A stretch of DNA of 38,534 nucleotides from a bacterium (GTDB lineage Bacteria; Bacteroidota; Bacteroidia; NS11-12g; UBA9320): NCBI GenBank assembly GCA_018223105.1, contig JAAEYY010000018.1, positions 1 through 38,534 of the forward strand, read 5' to 3'. The position numbers and the translations under genes are program-made. Below, piece by piece: positions 17,701 through 25,640 of this stretch. The notes under the pieces were generated by a model. It did not search any database, had not been told where the DNA came from, and saw only the letters and a program-made list of their open reading frames with translations. Every line of letters starts with the position of its first letter. Within the stretch, counting starts at the first letter, position 1.

Positions 17701-20154
17701 GATAAATCCGCTGAACTTTCACTAAAGCTGGAGGATGAGTATTTGCCAAATATTTATATCTCGGCCACTTTATTTAAGAAACACAAGGTATCGGATATGC
17801 CTTTGACTGTTGCACATGGAGTTCATCCAATCACAGTAGAAAAGAAGGATCGAAAATTGGAGGTAGAGCTGAGTGCTGATGAAACATCAAGAAGTAATAA
17901 AACTCAAAAAATAAAAATTAGTACGAGTCCAAATTCCTATGTGAGTGTGGCGGTGGTTGATGAAGGCATATTGCAAATGTCTGGATTCGAAACTCCTCAG
18001 CCTTACGATGCATTTTATGGGAAACGAGCCTTGGGTGTTCATAGTTTTGATTTGTACCCTTATCTCTTCGACGAAGTGTCGTATTTCAGTTCAACGGCGG
18101 GAGACGGGATGTTTGGAAGTGCTAAAATGCTCAATCCCGTTAACTCGAATAGAGTGAATTTGGTTTCGTATTGGTCGGGTTTGCAAAAAACAGATAGTCG
18201 AGGCAATTACGAATTCGAAATTGATGTGCCACAATTTTCGGGAAGACTCAGAATTATGGCGGTAGCTCATAAAGACAATCGATTTGGAAGTTCTGAAGGT
18301 GCAATGGTAGTGGCAGACCCTATAGTTCAAACTGCTTCTGTGCCGAGATTTCTAGCCATTGGCGATACTCTGAATCTGAGCCTCAATCTTAGTAATACCA
18401 CAAAAGGCAATGCGAAAGTAACCAGTACATTAAAAGTAAGCGGACCGATAGAAGTGGTTGGTTCAAAGACTAGAAGTACAGATATTGATGCAAATTCTGA
18501 ATCCAGAGTATACTTTAAAATTCTGGCTCAGAAAGCTATGGGCGAAGCGGAGATTCATTTTGAAACCTCGGGCTTAGGAGAACGTTTTAAACTCGATTAT
18601 GCTTTGCCTGTGAGATCTGCAGCCCCGCTCACCGTGAACTACGAACAAGGTATGGCCTCTGAAGCCGGTGTTTCAATGAGCACAAACCTTGCCGACTATT
18701 TGGAAAGCACAAGGTCAGCAGAAATAACACTTGGCCGCTCTCCTTTGATACAACTGAATAAGGATTTAAATTACTTGGTTCGCTACCCTTATGGCTGCCT
18801 CGAGCAAACGGTTTCGGGTGTGTTTCCACAGCTTTATTTAGCGGATCTTCAAGAAACCGGTATGCATGATGTAAGACAAAATGCCAGTTACAATATTAAA
18901 TCAGCCCTCGATAAAATTAAACTTCACCCATTGTACAATGGATCTTTCACAACATGGCCCGGAAGAGGTAGAAGCGATTGGTGGGGAACAATTTACGCTA
19001 CACATTTCATGCTGGAAGCTAAAAGTGCCGGTTATAATGTAGACCATAGAATGCTAAACAATGCTCTTGGTTTTCTTCGGGAACAGTTGAGAGATAAACA
19101 GCGGGTATCTTACTATTATGTGAACACAGAAAAGAGGTTAGCACCTCAGGAAGTTGCCTATAGTTTGTATGTATTAAGCTTGGCTAATAAACCGGATAAA
19201 TCAAGTATGAATTATTACCGAATGAACCTCAATGATTTGACCATTGATTCGAGGTATATGCTGGCAGCTGCATATTATTTATCGGGTGAAAAAAGTATGT
19301 ATACTCAGCTTATATCGTCTGAATGGAATGGCTCAGATAAAATCAAAACCGCCATGGGTGGAAGTTACTATTCCGATCTTCGAAATAAAGCGGTAATGCT
19401 CAATGCTTTGGCAGAGATGGACATGAATCATAAGCAAATTCCGGCCATCAGTAAGTATATCATCCAAAACCTAAACCAACAGAGATATATCAACACACAA
19501 GAACGAGCGTGGTGTTTCCTCGCATTGGGAAAAGTGGCTCGCGTCAATAAAAGTAATGCAAACGCAGAGCTGATTGTGGATGGAAAGAGTTTCGGGAAAT
19601 ACGACCTCAACCAGAGTAAGAAGGTAACAATACCTTCAAATGCCCGCTCTGTTAAAATAAGAGGTATCGGCGGTAAGGTTTATTATTCTGCAGAAATTGA
19701 AGGAGTTAGCATAGATAATGAAGTTAAAGAAGAGGATTCTTATTTAAGTGTTAGGCGAACACTGTACAATCGATATGGGCAGGTGGTTTATTCCAGCAAC
19801 TTTGAACAGAACGATCTCATTATTGTGAAAATTGAATTGAGCTCATCTTTTGGTAGAATTGAGAATTTAGCAATTCAAGATGTGTTACCTGCCGGATTCG
19901 AAGTAGAAAACATGCGGCTGAAAGAAGTGCCCGGTATGAATTGGATAGATAATGCGAATGAACCTGATTATATCGATATTAGAGACGATCGAGTTATTAT
20001 CTTTACTGATTATCGAAGTTCGAGCACAAGATTTTATTACGCGGTAAGAGCCGTAAGTAGAGGCGATTTCAGCTGGGCTCCGGTACAAGCAGAATGCATG
20101 TATAATGGAGAAATACATTCAACAAACGGTGCCAGAAAAGTTCGGGTGAATTAA
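14788..20154 (+). CDS. Bacterial alpha-2-macroglobulin family lipoprotein with thioester motif
   Basis: Bacterial alpha-2-macroglobulins are periplasmic protease traps: cleavage of a bait region exposes a thioester that captures the attacking protease. This 1788-residue protein begins with a lipoprotein signal (lipobox LTSSC, Cys20). The region 580-680 has the MG-type block FECFLYPERDLYRPGET. The conserved A2M segment is near 1125-1160 (SYWSGLQKTDSRGNYEFEI, FSGRLRIMAVAHKDNRFG). The thioester motif is intact: Cys1337-L-E-Q in YPYGCLEQTVSG, followed by an alpha-alpha-barrel thioester domain. The end (QDVLPAGFEVEN) fits the C-terminal receptor-binding-like domain. It is divergent from pbpC, a conserved pairing that suggests guarding the periplasm when peptidoglycan is breached. 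The length exceeds E. coli YfhM (about 1650). Confidence 0.95.
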   Translation: MKLLFTPFALFFILSLTSSCSKDGVELVNRNFTDEMPMYSNLRFEFNYDIAPDSVLGFWDSSEYIQFEPALHGAFKWISPRELIFSPRGDYKPGQEFTAKLQDEIMKFSELKLSGEKSFNFHSPYLQIENILARWVYDEDAEQSYPKVNLSLNYMMDASYLAKNISVNLNGESIDFEMISKSSDKQFSIKIKNLEKHEEDLEGLLTFDSELKLEQNRDKPEDVGISFILVSPYKIEVIDVSTEHDGEEGSILIYTSQPFKSDDLKSFIHLDPPVDFKLVQQTDYLSLQSSALEAKGSYTLKIDEGVRGVNGGKLRSQYSTSLSFGELRPSLDIENQNGMFLSGRGQKVLELSITAIPQIRVRISKIYANNILSAINGYYSPGYFSPYDYVEELEYYDDGSNYYGQTRGDIIFDKTYNTKDLPGAKLRKKLKIELEDKLAGYDGIYHIHIASTENYWMSDSRFLSISDIGIIAKHGRNGVQVFCNSIDNTEAISGAEVRLYGKNNQLLSKANTDADGFVNLPLEYRELDGFFPSFITVKKANDFNFLPFSRTEVNTSQFDAGGRTLNSSGFECFLYPERDLYRPGETLHMAGILRDQNFNKTDQIPLKVVIRMPSGKVYKELRQTINEQGSFEIEQDIPKASPTGVYQVEVATFNDILLTSEQILVEEFIPDRIKVETQLNKEDYSEGENISLDINAVNFFGPPAANRNVEVEMQLHRVSFKPKGYESYSFGLEGLQNNLSNKVLETKTDDAGNANVTMPISVTYREEGQLKAKLFTTVFDENGRSVSKNNEVDIFTQEAFAGLKLSQYYGAVNRPIETEIVALDKDGKAINSKIEVEFIRYEYRTIMEKSGRYYQYRSQEYPVTVSRKVIDVNGKERYSVKPTESGRHGVRVRVKGHRHYVERKFWSYHYAYTSSHSFEVNKEGSIDITTHKPKYLSGETAKILFKAPFDGKMLVTIEQNDVLKHMYLNVKDKSAELSLKLEDEYLPNIYISATLFKKHKVSDMPLTVAHGVHPITVEKKDRKLEVELSADETSRSNKTQKIKISTSPNSYVSVAVVDEGILQMSGFETPQPYDAFYGKRALGVHSFDLYPYLFDEVSYFSSTAGDGMFGSAKMLNPVNSNRVNLVSYWSGLQKTDSRGNYEFEIDVPQFSGRLRIMAVAHKDNRFGSSEGAMVVADPIVQTASVPRFLAIGDTLNLSLNLSNTTKGNAKVTSTLKVSGPIEVVGSKTRSTDIDANSESRVYFKILAQKAMGEAEIHFETSGLGERFKLDYALPVRSAAPLTVNYEQGMASEAGVSMSTNLADYLESTRSAEITLGRSPLIQLNKDLNYLVRYPYGCLEQTVSGVFPQLYLADLQETGMHDVRQNASYNIKSALDKIKLHPLYNGSFTTWPGRGRSDWWGTIYATHFMLEAKSAGYNVDHRMLNNALGFLREQLRDKQRVSYYYVNTEKRLAPQEVAYSLYVLSLANKPDKSSMNYYRMNLNDLTIDSRYMLAAAYYLSGEKSMYTQLISSEWNGSDKIKTAMGGSYYSDLRNKAVMLNALAEMDMNHKQIPAISKYIIQNLNQQRYINTQERAWCFLALGKVARVNKSNANAELIVDGKSFGKYDLNQSKKVTIPSNARSVKIRGIGGKVYYSAEIEGVSIDNEVKEEDSYLSVRRTLYNRYGQVVYSSNFEQNDLIIVKIELSSSFGRIENLAIQDVLPAGFEVENMRLKEVPGMNWIDNANEPDYIDIRDDRVIIFTDYRSSSTRFYYAVRAVSRGDFSWAPVQAECMYNGEIHSTNGARKVRVN

Positions 20155-22572
20155 CTAGAACTGGGTTCTTACCGATATAATTACATTGAATCCCGGAGCC
20201 GTAATCCCGGAGCCATAGGGTCGATATCGCTTATTTAAAATATTATCAACTCCAACAAGTAAAACTCTTGTTTCGGTAAAATAATAATTAAACCGGGCAT
20301 TCAAGGTAAACCAAGAAGGCGCATAAGGTATTCCGTTTTCATCTTTTAAATAAATCTGCGGATTTTGTTTTTCTGACTGAGCAAATTGATCAAAGGAAAA
20401 GGACTGATTATATTGACTGAAAAGATCTACTGTGAATCGATTTTGTTTGAATACTATATGCGTAGCTCCAAAATTTGGAGTAATGTGAGCCAGTGGAATA
20501 CCCAGAGATGAATTACTCTGCATTACGGTGTAACTCGATCTCAATTCAAATGGATCAAAATTCACTTTAAGCGATAGTTGAGTTCCTGCAATCCAAGCTG
20601 AGTTCATATTAGACAATTGTTGAACTTCACTTAAAACTCCATCATAAACGATACTGTCTTGCCCTTGCAGTTGTGTAGTGCTTAAACCAATAGCATTGTT
20701 CAGAATTGTGCCAAAAAAGGTGCCCCGAAATTTGAAGATGGATTTAACCCGGTATTCCAAATTAATTTCTGCATTGTATGCATATTCCGCACCCAGAGCA
20801 GTATTGGGTATGATAACAATTCCCGGCTGACTGTCGAAAACTTTAGAGACATCATCAATGTTTGGTGCGCGAAATGCAGTGCTGGTTACCGCAGCTAACT
20901 TAAAGCGTTTACTCAGGTTGAACAGATGCGATATGGAACCCGTTAATGCTCCGGTAGAGATGGAAAAAGAAGATACCGGTAATGGAATGAAGGAAGTGTC
21001 AAATTCATCTGATAACGCAAAATGAGAGTACCTGATAGTACCTTCAGCTTTATATAATTTTGAAAATTCTTTAACTAGATTAAAATAAACTCCTCCTGAA
21101 AACCAATCAGATCCATCGGGGTATCGAGTGGAAATGGGAGTGAGGCTGAAATCATTTCTATTCTCTTGTTGAGCTCTCGAATTCACCCTGTTGTGAATAA
21201 GCTCCAAGCCGTAAAATATTTTCAGGTTTTGTGACTCATTTTGATGTTTGAATTTTTGAAAATCTACATTTAGGCTGTGAGCTTGAACTTCTTCAGTTCG
21301 CATTTTTAGTTCATCCGCATATAATAGTCGGGTATTTCGACTTTCTCTATAGAATTGACGAGCAAGACTGATTTCCATGAAATCGGCAAAGACCTTATCC
21401 ATTTTGTGTTCTGTAGATAAGTGATGCATCCTCCAGGTTTGAGGACCATAATACCATTCAGCATAAACCGGGGTGCTGTCTGAATCTAATTGTCTAAGTC
21501 TGTCGAATCTTGGGATATCAGATAGGTATGACATATGAAAGGCATAGTCGAAATCCCAATCTTCTGATGGCCTATATCTTATTTTATGTAGTGTATTAAA
21601 CTGGCGATAATTACTGAAGATCTGCAGATTTGGGTTTTGATTATCTACAACTGTATCTCTATCTTCTAGGGGATATACGATTTTAGGATTAGTATAAAAG
21701 TCAGGTCCATTTTTACCCATGTTAAGGTTGCCAAAGTGACTAAAACTAACACTGTTGATCATTCCTACTTTCTTCCATTTTGATGCTGCATCAACGTGCC
21801 AGGTTCGTTCTGTGTTAGCACTTGATACCCGCAGTGTTCCATTCAGATCAAAATTAAAACTATCAGTACCGCTAAATCTAGGTCGTAATGTATTAAAATT
21901 CAAAACACCCCCTATAGCATCAGAACCATAAAACTGTGAAGCTGGACCAAAAATTACATCTGCCCTTTGAACCGTAAATGGGTCGATAGAAATCACATTG
22001 TGCACATTGCCCGATCTAAAGATGGCATTGTTCATTCTTACATGGTCTACTGTAAGGAGAATACGGTTTGTTGCGAAACCTCTGATCATAGGACTTCCCC
22101 CACCCATTTGACTCTTTTGAACATAGACATCTCCATCGATGGTAAGTAGGTCTGCAGCAGTTTGAGGTTGGATCTGGCTTATTTGATCTATTGTGATATA
22201 TTCTATACGCATGGCCAGATCTTGTTTAAGCCTTTGAACCCTCAGGGGTAGGATATTTACAGGGTCGATCGCAATGCCGCAATAAATTGGATTTAGAGCA
22301 AGGGTAACCCTAAAGTCGCTGTTACTTAAACCAGGTAGATATACAGTTCTAGGTAAATATTTAATTCCTTTAATAATGAGTGTATCATTTCTGTATTCTT
22401 CGGGTATAAGAATAGTTCCGGTAGAGTCTGTATACCCCACAATTTGATTGGATGAATAAACACTGATGTATGCGATAGGCGTATTACTGCTATCAACAAC
22501 GATCAAATTTTGAGCGCTTCCATGGAGGTGAGATAGGCCGATGAGCAGCAGAAGTAAAATGCGAAATGTCAT
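20155..22572 (-). CDS. TonB-dependent outer-membrane receptor with N-terminal carboxypeptidase-like domain
   Basis: This 805-residue TonB-dependent receptor is an outer-membrane beta-barrel that imports a ligand using TonB energy. A signal peptide covers about residues 1-20 (ending GSA). A short carboxypeptidase-regulatory-like domain follows (about 22-90). The plug at about 120-230 contains GGGSPMIRGFATNRILLTVD, VRMNNAIFRSGNVHNV and FGPASQFYGSDAIGGVLNF, a pattern common in haem/haemoglobin-type receptors. FRAP is at 567-570. The NPNL box expected a little after FRAP in haem receptors appears only as IPNTAL. The C-terminus ends in a terminal strand with Phe (ISVRTQF). A haem ligand is possible but not shown. 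The stop codon directly abuts that of the A2M gene. Confidence 0.92.
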   Translation of the reverse strand: MTFRILLLLLIGLSHLHGSAQNLIVVDSSNTPIAYISVYSSNQIVGYTDSTGTILIPEEYRNDTLIIKGIKYLPRTVYLPGLSNSDFRVTLALNPIYCGIAIDPVNILPLRVQRLKQDLAMRIEYITIDQISQIQPQTAADLLTIDGDVYVQKSQMGGGSPMIRGFATNRILLTVDHVRMNNAIFRSGNVHNVISIDPFTVQRADVIFGPASQFYGSDAIGGVLNFNTLRPRFSGTDSFNFDLNGTLRVSSANTERTWHVDAASKWKKVGMINSVSFSHFGNLNMGKNGPDFYTNPKIVYPLEDRDTVVDNQNPNLQIFSNYRQFNTLHKIRYRPSEDWDFDYAFHMSYLSDIPRFDRLRQLDSDSTPVYAEWYYGPQTWRMHHLSTEHKMDKVFADFMEISLARQFYRESRNTRLLYADELKMRTEEVQAHSLNVDFQKFKHQNESQNLKIFYGLELIHNRVNSRAQQENRNDFSLTPISTRYPDGSDWFSGGVYFNLVKEFSKLYKAEGTIRYSHFALSDEFDTSFIPLPVSSFSISTGALTGSISHLFNLSKRFKLAAVTSTAFRAPNIDDVSKVFDSQPGIVIIPNTALGAEYAYNAEINLEYRVKSIFKFRGTFFGTILNNAIGLSTTQLQGQDSIVYDGVLSEVQQLSNMNSAWIAGTQLSLKVNFDPFELRSSYTVMQSNSSLGIPLAHITPNFGATHIVFKQNRFTVDLFSQYNQSFSFDQFAQSEKQNPQIYLKDENGIPYAPSWFTLNARFNYYFTETRVLLVGVDNILNKRYRPYGSGITAPGFNVIISVRTQF

Positions 22573-22669
22573 TATTTAACGCAAAGCAAACTTTTTTTTA
22601 TAAAACGAAAACAATCCATACAAATACATGTTTATACATCTAATTAGAATTAGACAACTTATTTTAAAC

Positions 22670-23293
22670 ATGAAAAAATTATTATTTATCCTGGGAGTGG
22701 GACTTGTACTAAGTGCATGTAACTCATCCAATTCAGAAGTTCAAGATGACGCTGAAGAAGTAGCAGAAGCAACAGAAACCAGTGCGAAGTATGTAATTGA
22801 TCCTGCCGCAAGTACATTGCAGTACAAAGGCGAGAAAATTACCGGTTCTTATCACGATGGTACCGTTGCCATAAAATCAGGTCATCTAGATGTAGAGAAT
22901 GATATGATCACTGCAGGAAACTTTACTATCGATATGTCAACTATTACCGTTGCTAACATCGAAGACGAAGATTCTAGAAAGAAATTTTTAGGTCACATGC
23001 AGAGTCCTGATTTCTTTAATGTAGCTGAATATCCTACTGCAACTTTTGCAGTAACAAGCGCAACTAAAGACAGTGTTAGAGGTAATCTTACCATTAAAGA
23101 TCATACGCATGTAGTAACTTGGCCTTATACCCAGTCTATTAACGGCGATGAGCTTACTATCTCTTCATCATTTGATGTAGACCGTTCTAAGTACGATGTA
23201 CGTTATGGATCAGATGCATTTTTTGATGATTTGGGAGATAATCTAATCAAAAATGATATTGAATTTAAAGTGGAATTGAAAGCGAAAAAATAG
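22670..23293 (+). CDS. YceI-family lipoprotein
   Basis: YceI-type proteins have a lipocalin-like fold that binds polyisoprenoid-type lipids. I start the gene at the ATG at 22670, giving MKKLLFILGVGLVLSAC with Cys17 as the lipidated residue; an in-frame upstream ATG at 22628 would put 14 poorly fitting residues before the signal. After an acidic linker (about 20-35) the YceI domain spans about 38-205 (YVIDPAASTLQYKGEKITGSYHDG, KKFLGHMQSPDFFNVAEYPTATF split in the usual order, SFDVDRSKYDVRYGS). At 207 residues it is of family length. It is divergent from the TonB receptor at 20155-22572 and is followed by a strong terminator. Its precise ligand is unknown. Confidence 0.92.
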   Translation: MKKLLFILGVGLVLSACNSSNSEVQDDAEEVAEATETSAKYVIDPAASTLQYKGEKITGSYHDGTVAIKSGHLDVENDMITAGNFTIDMSTITVANIEDEDSRKKFLGHMQSPDFFNVAEYPTATFAVTSATKDSVRGNLTIKDHTHVVTWPYTQSINGDELTISSSFDVDRSKYDVRYGSDAFFDDLGDNLIKNDIEFKVELKAKK

Positions 23294-23323
23294 GACCAAA
23301 ATAGAGCAATAATTGAAGTCCTG

Positions 23324-23358
23324 AGCCGCTTACTTCTTGAGTAAGCGGCTTCTTTTTT
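23324..23358 (+). terminator. Rho-independent terminator after the YceI gene
   Basis: A perfect 10-bp stem (AGCCGCTTAC 23324-23333, GTAAGCGGCT 23341-23350) with a 7-nt loop is followed by TCTTTTTT. It lies 30 nt after the YceI stop. Confidence 0.92.
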
Positions 23359-23367
23359 GTATATTCG
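23337..23367 (+). promoter_or_regulatory. Candidate promoter overlapping the YceI terminator
   Basis: TTG at 23337-23339, in the terminator loop, is followed after exactly 20 nt by TATATTCG (23360-23367), one mismatch from TAnnTTTG. The ATG of the 56-residue lipoprotein follows 5 nt later. If real, the transcript would be leaderless or nearly so. This is a motif match only. Confidence 0.4.
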
Positions 23368-23372
23368 TAAAG

Positions 23373-23543
23373 ATGAAAAAGACCATTCTTTATTTCTTTC
23401 TCGCTTCTACCATTGCGGTTGGCGGTGTTTCCTGCAAAGCGAAACACTGTGTAGCATATGATGATAGCATGGAAGGTTATAAGAAACCAAAGAGAAAGAA
23501 AGGTCGACAAGAAGGTCTTTTCGATAAAAAAATCAGACGCTAA
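23373..23543 (+). CDS. Small basic lipoprotein, 56 residues, family not recognised
   Basis: The frame from ATG 23373 gives a lipoprotein signal (MKKTILYFFLASTIAVGGVSC, shown here as the export signal with Cys21 in a GVSC lipobox). The 35-residue mature part has a second Cys/His pair (KHCVAYDD) and a strongly basic stretch (YKKPKRKKGRQEGLF) ending DKKIRR. An upstream in-frame start would add 12 residues that spoil the signal, so the shorter start is preferred. It sits between the YceI terminator and the convergent aminotransferase gene, overlapping its stop by 4 nt (CTAA). No function can be assigned. The intact signal and placement make it a likely real gene. Confidence 0.7.
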   Translation: MKKTILYFFLASTIAVGGVSCKAKHCVAYDDSMEGYKKPKRKKGRQEGLFDKKIRR

Positions 23544-24730
23544 ACACGATCTAAAGCTTCCAGGATTATTTCACAAATCTTTCGAATCTCATCTTCTGTA
23601 ATTACCAAGGGAGGAGAAATTCGTAATGCATTATTCGAATAGAGAAACCAATCGATAATTAGTCCCTGTTTGAAGCACATTTCAATCACTTTTTCTACAG
23701 TATCAAAGTCCTTTAAGTGGATGGCGAGCATGAGCCCTCTTCCCGAGATGTTGTAAATGTTTTTATGTTGTAGTAATTCTCTGAAAAGTGAAGACTTTGT
23801 CTGTATGTCTTCAGTAGATATTTCTTCTACAACTTCAAGGCAGGCTAATGAAGCTGCACATGATACCGGGTGTCCACCAAAAGTGGTGATGTGCCCTAAG
23901 ATTGGTTCATTCTGAATAGAGCTCATGATTTCTTTGGAAGCACTAAAACACCCTATAGGCATTCCGCCACCCAATCCTTTTGCAGAAACCAGAATGTCTG
24001 CGTTTAGTCCACTTTCCGTGAAGGACCACATTGGACCGCTTCTTTTAATTCCCGATTGAACTTCATCTGCAATAATTAAGCAAGCAAATTCTTTGGCTTT
24101 CTTATTTAATGCAGAAATAAACTCAGGTTGTGCCTCAGTATACCCACTTTCGGCCTGAATACACTCAATAAAAACAGCAGCGGTGTTCTCGTCGATCAAC
24201 TCTAAACTTGCTACATTATTTAGCTCAGCGAAATGTATGTCCGGTAGAAGTGGTTTAAAAGCACCGGAGTAATAGCTGTTACTCATTAAACTTAGTGCAC
24301 CTGAAGTACTGCCGTGATAGGCATTCTTCATAGCTACATTTTTGGCTCTACCGGTGTATTTCCTCGCAAGCTTTAGAGCTCCTTCAATTGCTTCGCTTCC
24401 CGAGTTTGTGAAGTAGAAAGATTCAAACTGTGGTGGCGTTAACTGCTTGAGCTTCTCTGCCAATTTAATTTGTGGTCCTATCAGGTATTCTCCATACACC
24501 ATTTGGTGCATGTATTTCTCTGCCTGATTCTTTACAGCTTCCACTACTTTAGGGTGGCTGTGCCCTATGTTATTAACGGCAATTCCGGATATAAGATCGA
24601 TATACGCTTTACCTTCAGAATCGTAAAGATAAATTCCTTCTGCGCGCTCAAACTGATACATTGGAGGAGTATCGGATGTTTGAGCAATATATTTTAAAAA
24701 CTCTTTTCTGATGCTGCAAAGAAAAGGCAA
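23540..24730 (-). CDS. Class III PLP-dependent aminotransferase (acetylornithine/4-aminobutyrate type)
   Basis: This fold-type I class III aminotransferase is of the ArgD/GabT group. Numbered from the outermost start it shows GHSHP (57-61), TNSGSEAIEGALKLAR (109-124), AYHGST (137-142), the cofactor Asp in ADEVQSG (221-227) and PLP Lys251 in VSAKGLGGGMPIG. The substrate is not clear. The start is uncertain. No ATG precedes Met24, yet residues 8-20 (RKEFLKYIAQTSD) fit the conserved N-terminus of homologs. The given start is an in-frame TTG lying in the T-tract of the HU terminator. ATC at 24712, preceded by TTTCTTTG as a -7-like box, fits the expected N-terminus better. The stop overlaps that of the small lipoprotein. 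Confidence 0.85.
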   Translation of the reverse strand: MPFLCSIRKEFLKYIAQTSDTPPMYQFERAEGIYLYDSEGKAYIDLISGIAVNNIGHSHPKVVEAVKNQAEKYMHQMVYGEYLIGPQIKLAEKLKQLTPPQFESFYFTNSGSEAIEGALKLARKYTGRAKNVAMKNAYHGSTSGALSLMSNSYYSGAFKPLLPDIHFAELNNVASLELIDENTAAVFIECIQAESGYTEAQPEFISALNKKAKEFACLIIADEVQSGIKRSGPMWSFTESGLNADILVSAKGLGGGMPIGCFSASKEIMSSIQNEPILGHITTFGGHPVSCAASLACLEVVEEISTEDIQTKSSLFRELLQHKNIYNISGRGLMLAIHLKDFDTVEKVIEMCFKQGLIIDWFLYSNNALRISPPLVITEDEIRKICEIILEALDRV

Positions 24731-24757
24731 AAAAAAAGTCCCGAAACTTCGGGACTT
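24729..24757 (-). terminator. Rho-independent terminator after the HU gene
   Basis: On the minus strand the stem AAGTCCCGAA/TTCGGGACTT (24757-24748 with 24745-24736) with a tight loop is followed by nine T residues (24737-24729). It lies 22 nt beyond the HU stop. Its T-tract runs into the outermost start of the aminotransferase gene. Confidence 0.9.
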
Positions 24758-24778
24758 AATTCTTTGTTGGGTTTTAAA

Positions 24779-25051
24779 TTATCCTACAGTTTTAGATAAT
24801 TCAGAACCTGCTTTGAATTTTACCACTTTTTTCGCTGGAATTTTGATTTCTTTTCCAGTTCTAGGGTTTCTACCTGTTCTAGCAGCACGATTAGTTACTG
24901 AGAACGTTCCAAAACCTACAAGGATTAGTTTGTCTCCTTTTTTAAGAGCTTTAGAGGTTGAATCAATGAATGAATTCAAAGCTGACTGTGCTTGTGCTTT
25001 AGTAATACCAGCATCGCCAGCCATTTGAGAAATTAAATCTGATTTGTTCAT
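24779..25051 (-). CDS. HU-family nucleoid DNA-binding protein
   Basis: HU dimers bend and compact DNA. The 90 residues match the family exactly: helical N-terminal half (MNKSDLISQMAGDAGITKAQ), then GDKLILVGFGTFSV at about 39-52 and the DNA-binding arm RAARTGRNPRTGKEIKIP at about 55-72 with the conserved NPRTG and intercalating Pro region, ending in KAGSELSKTV. The gene stands alone with its own terminator. HU and IHF subunits cannot be fully separated by eye, but the sequence is closest to bacterial HU. Confidence 0.95.
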   Translation of the reverse strand: MNKSDLISQMAGDAGITKAQAQSALNSFIDSTSKALKKGDKLILVGFGTFSVTNRAARTGRNPRTGKEIKIPAKKVVKFKAGSELSKTVG

Positions 25052-25109
25052 AGTTTCTTTCTGTTACAATAATTTAGTAATGTCAATTTTAAGGCTCTAA
25101 CCCGCATTA

Positions 25110-25640
25110 TTACAAGGATTGTGGCCTATTTGTTAATAATTTCAGCTTCTTGGCCAGTTTTTTAGGCGAAAAGCTAGTGTTTACAAGGGTTTGCACCTGT
25201 GATTTGAGGTAAAACTGCTCCCGTTCTGAAAACAAGTTCTTAATTTGGTCTATTCGTTCAGTTTGGGAGAGACCCGAAAATAAGGGCCGGCTATCATCCT
25301 GAATGTCAAAATCCATAATAATGGATTCGAGCGATTTTTCAAGATAAACTGCAATACCTGTTTTTAATATCAGGTTTGAATTAAACTTACTGCACATACT
25401 CCCTCCGCCTAATGCGATAATTGTATCCTCTTTAAGATTGCACAATTCTATCAGGGCTTCAGTTTCAAGCACTCTGAAATAAGCTTCACCTCTTTGGGTA
25501 AAAATCTCGTGTATTTTCTGACCTTGACTCTTCTCAATGTATTCATCTAAATCGATAAAATCGAGTTTCATGATATCGGACAATTCCTTACCTATGGTGC
25601 TTTTACCTGTTCCCGGAAATCCCGTGAGAAAAAAGATCAT
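25110..25640 (-). CDS. aroK: Shikimate kinase
   Basis: Shikimate kinase phosphorylates shikimate at O3 in chorismate synthesis. The 176 residues match the family. Walker A is GFPGTGKST at 7-15 with Lys13. The shikimate-binding residues are recognisable: the Asp in DLDEYIE (30-36), Arg56 in RGEAYFR, and GGG at 78-80. The lid/adenine region contains SRPLFSG. The start overlaps the stop of the upstream permease gene by 4 nt (ATGA), so translation is probably coupled. It is the last gene of a four-gene minus-strand run. Whether the symbol should be aroK or aroL is a naming choice. Confidence 0.94.
   Translation of the reverse strand: MIFFLTGFPGTGKSTIGKELSDIMKLDFIDLDEYIEKSQGQKIHEIFTQRGEAYFRVLETEALIELCNLKEDTIIALGGGSMCSKFNSNLILKTGIAVYLEKSLESIIMDFDIQDDSRPLFSGLSQTERIDQIKNLFSEREQFYLKSQVQTLVNTSFSPKKLAKKLKLLTNRPQSL

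Noticed and set aside
20155..22572. Assigning the first TonB receptor firmly as a haem receptor
   Set aside because: FRAP and the plug pattern fit, but FRAP occurs in many TonB receptors. The only NPNL lies far upstream of FRAP (about residue 310), the expected box reads IPNTAL, and no hmu/hem genes are nearby.
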